From NCBI GenBank assembly GCA_030603685.1, contig JAUVXG010000004.1:1-64000 (forward strand): DNA of 64,000 nt. The letters run 5' to 3'. Shown here piece after piece: positions 1 through 8,585 of the stretch. A program made the translations under genes and the position numbers. This DNA is from Pleomorphomonas sp. (GTDB lineage Bacteria > Pseudomonadota > Alphaproteobacteria > Rhizobiales > Pleomorphomonadaceae). The notes beneath the pieces are model-generated. The model ran no database searches and had not been told where the DNA came from. It saw nothing but the letters and a program-made list of their open reading frames with translations. How positions within the stretch are numbered: the first letter of the stretch is position 1; each line of letters starts with the position of its first letter.

Positions 1-236
1 CCGAAGCGACGGCCTTGGCCGCCGGTCTCGCAGCCTGGGTGGGCATTGGCGAATATGCGTCACTGCCTGAAGCGGCCGATGCCGTCGTCCGCTGGCGCCG
101 TCGCTATGAACCGGACGCCAGCCGCCACTCTCTCTATGGGGAGGTTACCGAACGCTGGCGCGAGGCTTACGCCGCCCAGCGCCGTCTCGTCGATGCCGGC
201 ATCACCCGATCGATGTGGAAGGCTCCCGGTCTCTGA
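1..236 (+). CDS. FGGY-family carbohydrate kinase, C-terminal fragment (autoinducer-2 kinase/LsrK-like), truncated by window edge
   Basis: Frame open from the window edge; C-terminus ...YGEVTERWREAYAAQRRLVDAGITRSMWKAPGL resembles FGGY/LsrK C-termini. Confidence 0.5.
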   Translation, partial: EATALAAGLAAWVGIGEYASLPEAADAVVRWRRRYEPDASRHSLYGEVTERWREAYAAQRRLVDAGITRSMWKAPGL

Positions 237-318
237 CGCCTGCTCAGGCAGCGGCAGCATCAACATTTCCAAGGCAAGCAAGGACCGCCGTCCGGACGGG
301 GACGGCGGCGGAGGAACA

Positions 319-672
319 ATGTTCAAAACCAAAGAAGACGAACACGCCTATCGCTTCGGCGATCATGGCCCCAAGTATCTGTTGCGCGGTCCGCGCGTCG
401 ACATCGGCGTTGTCACGCTGCAGCCGGGGCAGCACTTCAATACCCACAAGCACCAGCACATCGAGGAAAACTTCCTGACGATCGCCGGCGAGGTTCACAT
501 GTACGTCGACGGCGAGCTGCACGTGCTCGGCGTGGGCGACTTCCTGCGTTGCGAGCCCGGCGAAGGCCACCATGTCGTCAACCGCGGCGACATCCCCTGG
601 AAAGCGGTTTTCGTCAAGGCGCCCTACGACCCCAAGGACAGCGTTCCAATCGCGTGGTCGCCCGAGGATTAG
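319..672 (+). CDS. cupin domain protein
   Basis: MFKTKEDEHAYRFGDHGPKYLLRGP... with cupin-type H-x-H...E and G-x5-H motifs (FNTHKHQHIEENF, GEGHHVVNRG); start chosen after a GGAGG-like RBS inside the longer ORF 46..672. Confidence 0.7.
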   Translation: MFKTKEDEHAYRFGDHGPKYLLRGPRVDIGVVTLQPGQHFNTHKHQHIEENFLTIAGEVHMYVDGELHVLGVGDFLRCEPGEGHHVVNRGDIPWKAVFVKAPYDPKDSVPIAWSPED

Positions 673-738
673 GCAGGGCGGTGGCGGCAGTCTGCGGCAA
701 GAGACGGGAGTGAAGCGACAACCGTACAAGCGAGGCGC

Positions 739-763
739 GGAACTTTCCCGTCGACGAGCGGTT
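739..763 (+). promoter_or_regulatory. candidate EcfG/RpoE2-type general stress sigma promoter
   Basis: GGAAC (739-743) - N18 - TT (762-763), 35 bp upstream of the ATG at 799; matches the GGAAC-N18/19-TT alphaproteobacterial general-stress consensus. Confidence 0.4.
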
Positions 764-798
764 TAGGCGGCACTCACCTCCAAAAAAGGAGACGTTCC

Positions 799-1158
799 AT
801 GCCCCGTGGAGACAAGTCCGCCTACACCGACAAGCAGAAGCGCAAGGCCGAACACATCGAGGAGAGCTACGAGTCGCGTGGCGTCTCCGAAGATGAAGCG
901 GAACGGCGCGCCTGGGCGACCGTCAACAAGGAAAGCGGCGGCGGCAACAAGTCCGGTTCCGGACGCGGCCACCCCGATACCCACGAGTCCTCCGAGAAAG
1001 GTGGCAGGAAAGGCGGCGCAGCGTCGGCTTCCCGGTCGAAGGAAGATCGCTCGGCCTCGGCAAAGAAGGCCGCTGCCTCGCGGTCGAAGGAGGAACGGTC
1101 GGCTTCAGCCAAGAAGGCCGCCGCAACGCGCAAGCGCAACCGGGAACAGGCCGCCTGA
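799..1158 (+). CDS. small basic conserved protein (often annotated 'plasmid stabilization protein') with Lys/Ala/Ser-rich repeat tail
   Basis: MPRGDKSAYTDKQKRKAEHIEESYESRGVSEDEAERRAWATVNKESGGGNKSGSG N-terminus; GGAG RBS upstream; C-terminal 16-aa repeat. Confidence 0.7.
   Translation: MPRGDKSAYTDKQKRKAEHIEESYESRGVSEDEAERRAWATVNKESGGGNKSGSGRGHPDTHESSEKGGRKGGAASASRSKEDRSASAKKAAASRSKEERSASAKKAAATRKRNREQAA
1027..1122 (+). repeat. two tandem 48-nt units encoding ASRSKE(D/E)RSASAKKAA
   Basis: Residues 77-92 and 93-108 of the 799..1158 product are near-identical. Confidence 0.8.
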
Positions 1159-1197
1159 CGAACAGGACAGGGTGACGAGAACGGGCACAGGAGAGGC

Positions 1198-1271
1198 TGG
1201 AGCGGGTGAAGGGAATCGAACCCTCGTATTCAGCTTGGGAAGCTGCTGCTCTACCATTGAGCTACACCCGC
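1198..1271 (-). tRNA. tRNA-Gly (anticodon CCC), CCA encoded
   Basis: Reverse complement GCGGGTGTAGCTCAATGGTAGAGCAGCAGCTTCCCAAGCTGAATACGAGGGTTCGATTCCCTTCACCCGCTCCA folds as a cloverleaf; anticodon loop TTCCCAA. Confidence 0.93.
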
Positions 1272-1305
1272 GACGCGCCCTAGATCGCAGTCTCGCCCGG
1301 CGCTG

Positions 1306-2406
1306 TCAAGAGGCGGTTTTGGGGCGGAAATGCTTGGAGAGCTTCAACCCCTGGGCCTGATAGTTCGAACCCATACCCTGCCCGTAGAGCGTGGTCGGCA
1401 CTTCCACCATGTGCTCGTAGACGAGGCGGCCGATGGTCTGGCCATGGTCGAGGATGAAGGGCACGTCGTGGCTCCGCACCTCAAGCACCGCGCGGGCGCC
1501 CTTGCCGCCGGCCGGGGCATGCCCGAAGCCGGGATCGAAGAAGCCGGCGTAGTGGACGCGGAATTCGCCGACCAGTGGGTCGATGGCAACCATTTCCGCC
1601 GCCGTCTCCGGCGGCACCTGCACCGCTTCGCGCGACACGAGAATGTAGAACTCGTCCGGATCGAGAATCAGTGACGGCCGGCCGCGCGCTTTGATCGGTT
1701 CCCAGAAATCGTCGACATCCTGCGCCGCCTTGGCATCGACGTCGAGAACGCTGGTGTGTCGCCGGGCCCGATAGCCGATCAGCGCACCCTCCCCGGCGCC
1801 GGCCAGGTCGATCGACAACGTCAGACCATGCTCGAAGCGCGGTTCCAGATCGACCAGCGGATAGCGGGCGTGAAGCAGGGCCAGAGCCGCGTCATCGAGA
1901 CGTGCGTCGCCTCGGCGGAAGCGAACCTGGCTGAGTCGCGAGCCGGCCCGGACCTTGATCGGGAAGGTGCGCGGCGAGACTTCGACCCACAGCTGGCCAT
2001 GATAGCCGGCGGCGATCTGGTCGAACGCCACACCGTGGTCGGTAATGAGGCGGGTGAAGACATCGATGCGGCCGGTCGAGCTCTTGGGGTTGGCCGAGGC
2101 CGACACCTCGTCGGGCAGTGCGAGAGACTCGAGGACCGGAACAAGGTAGACGCCGCCCGTTTCCAAAACCGCCCCGGCGCTGAGATCGAGTTCGTGCAGC
2201 GCGAGATAGCCGAGCTTGTCCTCTACGGTTGCGCCGCCGCCCGGCAGGAAGCTTGCCCGAAGCCGGTAGGCGATCGGCCCCAGGCGAAGGTCGAGGCTGG
2301 CCGGCTGGATCTGGTCGGCATCGAGCGGTCGCGTCGACGCGATGGCGCCGGCATCGAACAGTTCGCGAATGCGATGAGCGGGAAGAATGCCGGCGGTGTC
2401 GGTCAT
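1306..2406 (-). CDS. dcd: 2'-deoxycytidine 5'-triphosphate deaminase, double-length form
   Basis: 366 aa; IQPASLDLRLG, NPKSSTGRIDVFTRLI, GHLW-like GYHGQLWVEVSP motifs, plus a second dUTPase-like half. Confidence 0.88.
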   Translation of the reverse strand: MTDTAGILPAHRIRELFDAGAIASTRPLDADQIQPASLDLRLGPIAYRLRASFLPGGGATVEDKLGYLALHELDLSAGAVLETGGVYLVPVLESLALPDEVSASANPKSSTGRIDVFTRLITDHGVAFDQIAAGYHGQLWVEVSPRTFPIKVRAGSRLSQVRFRRGDARLDDAALALLHARYPLVDLEPRFEHGLTLSIDLAGAGEGALIGYRARRHTSVLDVDAKAAQDVDDFWEPIKARGRPSLILDPDEFYILVSREAVQVPPETAAEMVAIDPLVGEFRVHYAGFFDPGFGHAPAGGKGARAVLEVRSHDVPFILDHGQTIGRLVYEHMVEVPTTLYGQGMGSNYQAQGLKLSKHFRPKTAS

Positions 2407-2537
2407 GAGCGTGCAGAGCGTCCGGAAAGCAAGATACGAGGCCGACGCCGAAAGGCGCGGCCGGACTGTTCGAAGCTCTAGCCTGTTTTGTTGCCCATGG
2501 AAACTCGAAGAGGCACGGGAATCGAAGAATGGAGGAC

Positions 2538-4019
2538 TCAGATGCCAGCGGCGGAAAGCAACACCGGCCGGCCGGGCGCCCTCTCCTCACGCATGCTCTT
2601 GCGATAGAAGCGAACCCGCCCCTTGCCGTCCTGCTTGGCGGCGTAGAGCGCCGCATCGGCCTTGTGCAAGAGGGCGGCGACATCGAGGCCGTGCTCGGGC
2701 GCCAGGGCGATGCCAATGCTGACGCCGATGACCAGCAGCCGACCGTTGTAGTGATAGGGGCTGCTCAGCGCGGCAAGCACAGCCTCGGCCCGAGCCTCGG
2801 CCAACAACCGGTCGTCGGTCGGAATGACCATCACGAACTCGTCGCCGCCGAGCCGAGCCACCGTGTCTTCTGTCCGGCAGAACTCGCGCAGGCGGCGCGC
2901 CACCCCGATCAGCACGGCGTCGCCCGCGGCGTGGCCGGCACTGTCGTTGACATCCTTGAAGCCATCAAGATCGAGATAGAAGACCGCCGCAGCAGCATCT
3001 TCGCCACGCTTCGGCTCGAGCAGTCTTTTCATGCGATCGAGCAGCAGCAGCCGATTCGGCAAGCCGGTGAGTGGATCGTGCAGCGCCTTTTCCTCGTTGA
3101 CGCTGATCAGCCGGACGGCGCGACGGGCGAAGACCAGCACCACGGCCGTCAGCACCAGATAGGCGGCAAAGACCAGGGCCAACCCGGGCCCGATGGCCTT
3201 GATGATCTCATCGCCGGGCAGGATGGGATCCCACACCAGCGAGTCGCCCATGGTACCGTCCTGGCTCATCAGGCGCAGGCGGCCCGGACCTGTCGTGATC
3301 TGACCGAAGGCCGGCTCGTAACTGAGGTTCGGCAAGAGGAAGGTCTCGGCGATCTTCCTGAGACTGGCGCGATCCACCCGGCGACCGAGGACCAGAGCAT
3401 GGCCGTTGTCGGCCGGCTCCTTTCCATCGGCGACGGCATGAATGCCGCTAATCGCGAACAACACGGGCGTACCGTCGACGGCGATGAGCTGGGTCGTCGC
3501 GTCGGCGAGACGACCGGCGCGCCAGCGGGCGATCAACTGACCGAAGGCCGGCGGAAGAACGCCGCGTGCCTCCACCGACACGACTTGACCGCCCACGCGA
3601 GAGAACAGCGTGCGGTCATCCGGCCCGAGAACAAAGAAGAAGGCCTCCGCCTCGACCGGGAGCAGGTGGCTGGCGACCCATTCCAGGTCGAAAGCATCGG
3701 TAACATGCGCAGCCGTCTCGTCGCGGCCGGCCATACCGGCTGCCAAGCTGGAGAGCTCATCGGCGAAATGACGCAGCGCCTGTCTCGCCGTGCGTTGCTG
3801 GAACTCGTTCGACAGGTGGTTCTGCTTGGACGACAGCATGAGCACGCCGGCCATGGCGCCAGCGAGCAAAATGGCGATCAAGCCGAACATCGGCAGGATC
3901 ACTCGCAAGAAAAATCGGCGATCAACGCTGGTCGTCGGGTTCATCGGGGCTCCGCAAAAGGGGGGCGCATTGACTGTTATTTTGCCTGCCATCAACCAAC
4001 AATCAGTGGAGGTTCGCAA
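2538..4019 (-). CDS. membrane diguanylate cyclase (periplasmic CHASE4-like sensor + GGDEF)
   Basis: N-terminal TM, periplasmic domain, second TM, then DPLTGLPNRLLLLDRM...ARLGGDEFVMV; true start may be the internal MNPTTS. Confidence 0.85.
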   Translation of the reverse strand: MRTSTDCWLMAGKITVNAPPFCGAPMNPTTSVDRRFFLRVILPMFGLIAILLAGAMAGVLMLSSKQNHLSNEFQQRTARQALRHFADELSSLAAGMAGRDETAAHVTDAFDLEWVASHLLPVEAEAFFFVLGPDDRTLFSRVGGQVVSVEARGVLPPAFGQLIARWRAGRLADATTQLIAVDGTPVLFAISGIHAVADGKEPADNGHALVLGRRVDRASLRKIAETFLLPNLSYEPAFGQITTGPGRLRLMSQDGTMGDSLVWDPILPGDEIIKAIGPGLALVFAAYLVLTAVVLVFARRAVRLISVNEEKALHDPLTGLPNRLLLLDRMKRLLEPKRGEDAAAAVFYLDLDGFKDVNDSAGHAAGDAVLIGVARRLREFCRTEDTVARLGGDEFVMVIPTDDRLLAEARAEAVLAALSSPYHYNGRLLVIGVSIGIALAPEHGLDVAALLHKADAALYAAKQDGKGRVRFYRKSMREERAPGRPVLLSAAGI

Positions 4020-4170
4020 TTAATCTAGGTATGGCGAACGACACCTTACGCGGATGCGCAGTTTCGCCGTGGTCGTTTGCTGCCTCCGGCGGCAACCTCT
4101 CCGCCCTGCAACGACCGGCAATGATTGGCCGCTTGACCTTTGTCAGCGCTTCCCCTAGCGTTGACATCCT

Positions 4171-4226
4171 CGTGGTTCTTTGAGCCGACCGGCTTGCCGC
4201 CACGCTAAACAACGCTGCTAAAAGGT
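4171..4226 (+). promoter_or_regulatory. SAM-II (metA-type) riboswitch aptamer
   Basis: CGTGG(4171-4175)...CCACG(4200-4204) stem enclosing TTCTTTGAGCCGACCGGCTTGCCG, followed by CTAAACAACGCTGCTAAAAGG as in alphaproteobacterial SAM-II; lies upstream of metZ. Confidence 0.8.
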
Positions 4227-4252
4227 CGGGACGGACATGTCGATCGCTGACA

Positions 4253-4288
4253 CCCGGCTCGCCCATGCGCAGCCGGGTTCGCTTTTTT
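4253..4288 (+). terminator. intrinsic terminator in the metZ leader (expression platform)
   Basis: CCCGGCT-N11-AGCCGGG followed by TTCGCTTTTTT, 27 bp before the metZ ATG. Confidence 0.8.
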
Positions 4289-4315
4289 CGGACGCCGACG
4301 ATGAAGGACGAAGAC

Positions 4316-5491
4316 ATGACCAAGGCCAACTGGCATCCCGATACCGCCCTCGTGCATGGCGGCAGCCTGCGTTCGCAGTGGGGCGAGACGTCCGAGTCGA
4401 TGTTCGTGACGCAGGGCTTCGTCTACGACAGCGCCGAGCAGGCCAAGGCGCGCTTCCTCAACCTGGATCCGGGATTCCAGTACAGTCGCTTCTCCAACCC
4501 GACCGTGACCATGTTCGAGGAGCGCATGGCCCTGCTCGAGGGCGCACCGGTGGCGCGAGCGACGGCAACCGGCATGGCGGCGGTCACGGCGGCCATCCTG
4601 TCGCAGGTGTCGGCCGGCGATCACATCGTGGCGGCGCGGGCGTTGTTCGGTTCCTGTCGCTACATCGTCGAGGATCTGGCGCCGCGCTTCGGCATTTCCT
4701 GCACGTTGGTCGACGGACGCGACCTCGACCAGTGGCGGGCGGCGGTACGGCCCAATACGCGCGTGTTCTTCTTCGAAAGCCCGACCAACCCGACACTGGA
4801 AGTGGTCGATATCGCCGCCGTGGCCGAGATCGCGCACGCCGCCGGCGCGCGCCTCGTGGTCGACAACGTCTTCGCCACCGCGCTCTACCAGAAGCCGCTG
4901 GAGCTCGGCGCCGATGTGGTCGCCTATTCGGCGACAAAGCACATCGACGGCCAGGGCCGCTGCCTTGGCGGCGTCGTTCTCTGCGACGAAGAATTCCTGG
5001 AAAAGCATCTGCAGGTGTTCCTGCGCCAGACCGGCCCAACCATGAGCCCGTTCAACGCATGGGTGATGCTGAAGGCCCTCGAAACCTTTTCGCTGCGCGT
5101 CAACCGCCAAGCGGAAAGCGCGGCGAAGATCGCCGCCTTCCTCGAAGGGCATCCCAGGATCGAGAAGGTGATCTATCCCGGCTCGGCCAGCCATCCGCAG
5201 GCGGACATCTGCCGCAAGCAGATGACCGGCGGATCGACCATGATCGCCCTCGAGGTGAAGGGCGGCCGCGAGGGTGCATTCGCCGCCGTGAACAAACTGG
5301 GCATCATCAAGAGCTCCAACAATCTCGGCGACGCCAAGAGCCTCGTCACCCACCCCTCGACGACGACGCATCAGCGCTTCACCGAGGAGGTCCGGCAGGA
5401 ACTGGGCATTCGCCAGGGCCTCCTGCGCCTCTCGGTCGGCCTCGAACACGCCGACGACCTGATTGCCGACCTCAATCAGGCCCTCGGCTGA
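4316..5491 (+). CDS. metZ: O-succinylhomoserine sulfhydrylase
   Basis: Cys/Met PLP-enzyme family; PLP Lys motif AYSATKHIDGQGRCLGGV; SAM-II leader. Confidence 0.93.
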   Translation: MTKANWHPDTALVHGGSLRSQWGETSESMFVTQGFVYDSAEQAKARFLNLDPGFQYSRFSNPTVTMFEERMALLEGAPVARATATGMAAVTAAILSQVSAGDHIVAARALFGSCRYIVEDLAPRFGISCTLVDGRDLDQWRAAVRPNTRVFFFESPTNPTLEVVDIAAVAEIAHAAGARLVVDNVFATALYQKPLELGADVVAYSATKHIDGQGRCLGGVVLCDEEFLEKHLQVFLRQTGPTMSPFNAWVMLKALETFSLRVNRQAESAAKIAAFLEGHPRIEKVIYPGSASHPQADICRKQMTGGSTMIALEVKGGREGAFAAVNKLGIIKSSNNLGDAKSLVTHPSTTTHQRFTEEVRQELGIRQGLLRLSVGLEHADDLIADLNQALG

Positions 5492-5539
5492 TCGCCCGAT
5501 AATAACGCCTCCGAAACGAATTCGGTGTAGAAGGGACGC

Positions 5540-5890
5540 ATGCCGATCGACATGCGTCCCGCTCAGGCTCTCAGACTTTGGCACGACGTCTCGCTCGCAA
5601 CCGTGCGGGAGAACGGCGCCGACCTGTCGCCGCGCCAGATCACGGTTCTGCTCACGGTCTATCTCGAACCGCCTCCGCACACCGTGCGCGGCCTTGCCGA
5701 GAAGCTCGGCGTCACCAAGCCGGCCATCACCCGGGCCCTCGACACCATGGGTGAGTTGAAGCTATTGGGCCGCAAGCGTGACGAAGCCGACCGCCGCAAC
5801 GTCATCGTTCACCGCACGGTGGAAGGAGCGCTGTTTCTCGAACGCCTCGCCGACACCATCGTGGACAAAGCCAGGGAACTGCCGCGTTGA
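5540..5890 (+). CDS. MarR-family transcriptional regulator
   Basis: wHTH: TVRGLAEKLGVTKPAITRALDTMGELKLLGRKRDEADRRNV. Confidence 0.8.
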   Translation: MPIDMRPAQALRLWHDVSLATVRENGADLSPRQITVLLTVYLEPPPHTVRGLAEKLGVTKPAITRALDTMGELKLLGRKRDEADRRNVIVHRTVEGALFLERLADTIVDKARELPR

Positions 5891-6771
5891 CGACCGATCG
5901 CCGCACCACTTTTGCCCGCCCGGACCTTGCCGATAGCGCGCTCGCCGGCCTCGTGGCGGCCGAACGCTACATCGCGCCGCGATCGGCCAGGATCGTCGCT
6001 CCTCTCGCCGGCCTTCGGCGCGAGCCGCGGTTCGATTGCCCGCTCGACAGCGAAGCGCTCCATGGCGAAAGCATCCGGGTGCTCGATGTCGATGACGAGG
6101 GCTGGGCCTTCGTCCAGATGGAGCGCGACGGCTATGTCGGCTACATGCCGGCCGAGGCGCTGTCCTTTTCGGCGCCGGAGCCGACGCATGTCGTGTCGCA
6201 ACTGCGCTCCTTCGCCTTTTCCGGGTCCGATCTCAAGCTGCCCGTCGCCTACCCGCTGGTTCAAGGCGCGCGCGTGGCCGTCAAAGGCGAAGTGGAGCGA
6301 CGCAATCTCGTCTATGCCTTGCTCACCGACGGAACGGCCACGGTGATGAAGCATCTTCGGCCGATCGGAGCGCCGCTGCCCGGCGACTTCGTCGCTGTCG
6401 CCGCCGCCTATGTCGGCACGCCCTATCTGTGGGGTGGGTCGTCGAGCCTTGGCATCGACTGCTCGGGGCTGGTCCAGCGCGCGCTTGCCGAAATCGGTGT
6501 CGCCGCCCCCCGCGATACCGACCAGCAGGAGGCGGAGGTTGGCGAGCCGATTGACTGGAACGGCGACCCCGACGCTCTCAAGCGTGGCGACTTCGTGTTC
6601 TGGAAGGGACATGTCGGCATCGTCGCCGGCCCGGATCAACTCCTGCACGCCAACGGCTTTCACATGGCGACGGTCATCGAGCCGCTCGGCGGCGCCATTG
6701 CCCGCATCTCATCCGGTGGCGTGCCGGTAACGAGCGTCCGCCGGCTTTCCGACTATCCAGCCAAGGGATGA
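5887..6771 (+). CDS. C40 (NlpC/P60) family peptidase with SH3-like N-terminus
   Basis: Catalytic IDCSGLVQRAL and GHVGIVAG...LLHANGFHM; TTG start overlaps the marR stop by 4 nt. Confidence 0.88.
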   Translation: MTTDRRTTFARPDLADSALAGLVAAERYIAPRSARIVAPLAGLRREPRFDCPLDSEALHGESIRVLDVDDEGWAFVQMERDGYVGYMPAEALSFSAPEPTHVVSQLRSFAFSGSDLKLPVAYPLVQGARVAVKGEVERRNLVYALLTDGTATVMKHLRPIGAPLPGDFVAVAAAYVGTPYLWGGSSSLGIDCSGLVQRALAEIGVAAPRDTDQQEAEVGEPIDWNGDPDALKRGDFVFWKGHVGIVAGPDQLLHANGFHMATVIEPLGGAIARISSGGVPVTSVRRLSDYPAKG

Positions 6772-6891
6772 TCGTACCGTCGGGCAAAGGCCGCTCGGAA
6801 CGCGGATGGCAAGAGGCCAAGGCTTCCGCCCATGCCGAAGTTCGGCTAGCCTCGTGGGAGTTTCATTTCCGCGGTCGCCGGGTAACCGAAG

Positions 6892-7734
6892 ATGCACATA
6901 TCAAAAGGCTTGATTGCTGCAAGTCTGGGACTCCTCCTGTGTCTCCTCGGCCCGTTCGTCTCAGCTGTCCACGCCGCCGAGTCCGACTATCCACGGCTCG
7001 TCCCTCCCGGTAGCGGGACCGCTGCCGGCGCAAGCCCGCCGTCCATTCGCTTCGTGACAGCCGACGATTTCCCGCCCTTCAACTTCATCGACGGTTCGGG
7101 CCTGATCACCGGGTTCAACGTCGAGGTCGCGAGGGCGATCTGCACTCGCCTTGCCATTCCTTGCACGGTCCAGATCCGGCCGTTTCCGCTCCTGCTCGAT
7201 GCGGTGCGCGAAAACAAGGCCGACGCCATCGCCGCGGGTGTCGCCGACACGCCGGCCCTGCGCCGGCACCTCGCCTACTCTGTTCCCTATTTCAGAGAAC
7301 CGGCACGCTTCGTCCGGCGGTGGCCGGCTCTGGTGGAGCCATCGCCGCGTTCGCTTTCGGGAAAGTCGGTGGGCGTCATCGCCGGCAGCCGTTACGCCGA
7401 TTTTATCGGTGACTTTTTTCCCGCTGCCAAGCTTCGCCCTTCGGACAGCGAGGCGGAGCTGTTCGCTCTTCTCAAGAAGGGCGAGTTGGACGCCGTCTTT
7501 ACCGGCGCCGTCGGCGCTTCCTTCTGGCTGGCCGGGCCGGTTGCCAAGGGCTGTTGCGCCTTCTCCGGCGGTGCCTATACCGAGCCGGCCTATTTCGGCG
7601 ACGGCATGAAGATCGCGGTGGCGGCTGACAATGCGGCGCTCAAGGCCAGCATCGACAGCGCGTTGCGCGCGCTCGACGCCGACGGCACGCTGGCCGATCT
7701 CGCCTTGCGCTTCTTCCCCGAAAGCCTTTACTGA
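6892..7734 (+). CDS. transporter substrate-binding domain protein (PBP2 family)
   Basis: Signal peptide then IRFVTADDFPPFNFIDGSGLITGFNVEVARAICTRLAIPC. Confidence 0.82.
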   Translation: MHISKGLIAASLGLLLCLLGPFVSAVHAAESDYPRLVPPGSGTAAGASPPSIRFVTADDFPPFNFIDGSGLITGFNVEVARAICTRLAIPCTVQIRPFPLLLDAVRENKADAIAAGVADTPALRRHLAYSVPYFREPARFVRRWPALVEPSPRSLSGKSVGVIAGSRYADFIGDFFPAAKLRPSDSEAELFALLKKGELDAVFTGAVGASFWLAGPVAKGCCAFSGGAYTEPAYFGDGMKIAVAADNAALKASIDSALRALDADGTLADLALRFFPESLY

Positions 7735-7764
7735 CGCCGAGCAGCAACTCGGGATGCGCCCGCC

Positions 7765-8157
7765 ATGTTCACAGCCGTCAGCCATGAAATCGTCGTCACG
7801 GTGGAGCCGAGCTATCTCCCCGGAGAGTCCGAGCCCGACGAGCACCGCTACGTCTGGTCCTACCGGGTCGTCATCGCCAATCACGGGCGGCGCGCCGTGC
7901 AACTGATGACCCGCTTCTGGGAGATCACCGACGCCAACGGTCTCCGCCGCACGGTGACCGGTCCGGGCGTCGTGGGACAGCAGCCGATCATCGAGCCGGG
8001 CGAAGCCTTCGAGTATACCAGCGGCTGCCCGCTCTCGACGCCGAGCGGCATCATGTCCGGCAGCTACAGGATGGTCGACGACCGCGGCACCACGCTCGAC
8101 GTCACGATTCCAGCCTTCTCGCTGGACAGCCCCGTGGCGGAACGCACTTTGAACTAG
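7765..8157 (+). CDS. apaG: Co2+/Mg2+ efflux protein ApaG
   Basis: YVWSYRVVIANHGRRAVQLMTRFWEITDANG, GVVGQQPIIEPGEAFEYTSGCPLSTPSGIMSGSY. Confidence 0.95.
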   Translation: MFTAVSHEIVVTVEPSYLPGESEPDEHRYVWSYRVVIANHGRRAVQLMTRFWEITDANGLRRTVTGPGVVGQQPIIEPGEAFEYTSGCPLSTPSGIMSGSYRMVDDRGTTLDVTIPAFSLDSPVAERTLN

Positions 8158-8246
8158 TCGATACCGGAAAGCCTTGAGGCTGGACAAGGTCGGTTGCCGC
8201 GCCTATCTGTCGGCAACCTCCCCAACCGGAAAGCCGGAGCGTTTCC

Positions 8247-8525
8247 ATGTCCGATCGTTTCGTGCGCCTGTTCGGCGACAGCCCGGCGCGCCTCCTTCTC
8301 AGGCTCGTCATTCTCTCCCTGGTCGTCGGCGTCGTGCTCGCCGCGCTCGGCATAGAACCCTATGACATCGTGACGTCCGCGCTGCGCTTCGTCGACCGCA
8401 TCTGGTCGATGGGCTTTGACGCCGTCGACCGCGTCTGGCGCTACTTCCTGCTCGGCGCCGTGGTCGTCATACCCGTCTGGCTGGTGCTGAGACTTCTCAA
8501 TATCGGCCGCAACAATCGCTTCTGA
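8247..8525 (+). CDS. small two-TM membrane protein (conserved in Hyphomicrobiales)
   Basis: 92 aa; two hydrophobic segments; RBS GGAGCG upstream. Confidence 0.6.
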   Translation: MSDRFVRLFGDSPARLLLRLVILSLVVGVVLAALGIEPYDIVTSALRFVDRIWSMGFDAVDRVWRYFLLGAVVVIPVWLVLRLLNIGRNNRF

Positions 8526-8585
8526 TGGACGGCCGCAAGTACCCGGCCGGCGATGAAAGCCGGTCCACTGAAAGCGAATGACACG

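Noticed and set aside
2529-4028. 499-aa plus-strand ORF
   Set aside because: Antisense to the GGDEF gene, which has clear conserved motifs on the minus strand.
4205-5680. 491-aa minus-strand ORF
   Set aside because: Antisense to metZ and covers the SAM-II leader; no domain.
8192-8218. GGTTGCCG-N11-CGGCAACC hairpin after apaG
   Set aside because: Stem is real but without a U tract; not confident as a terminator.
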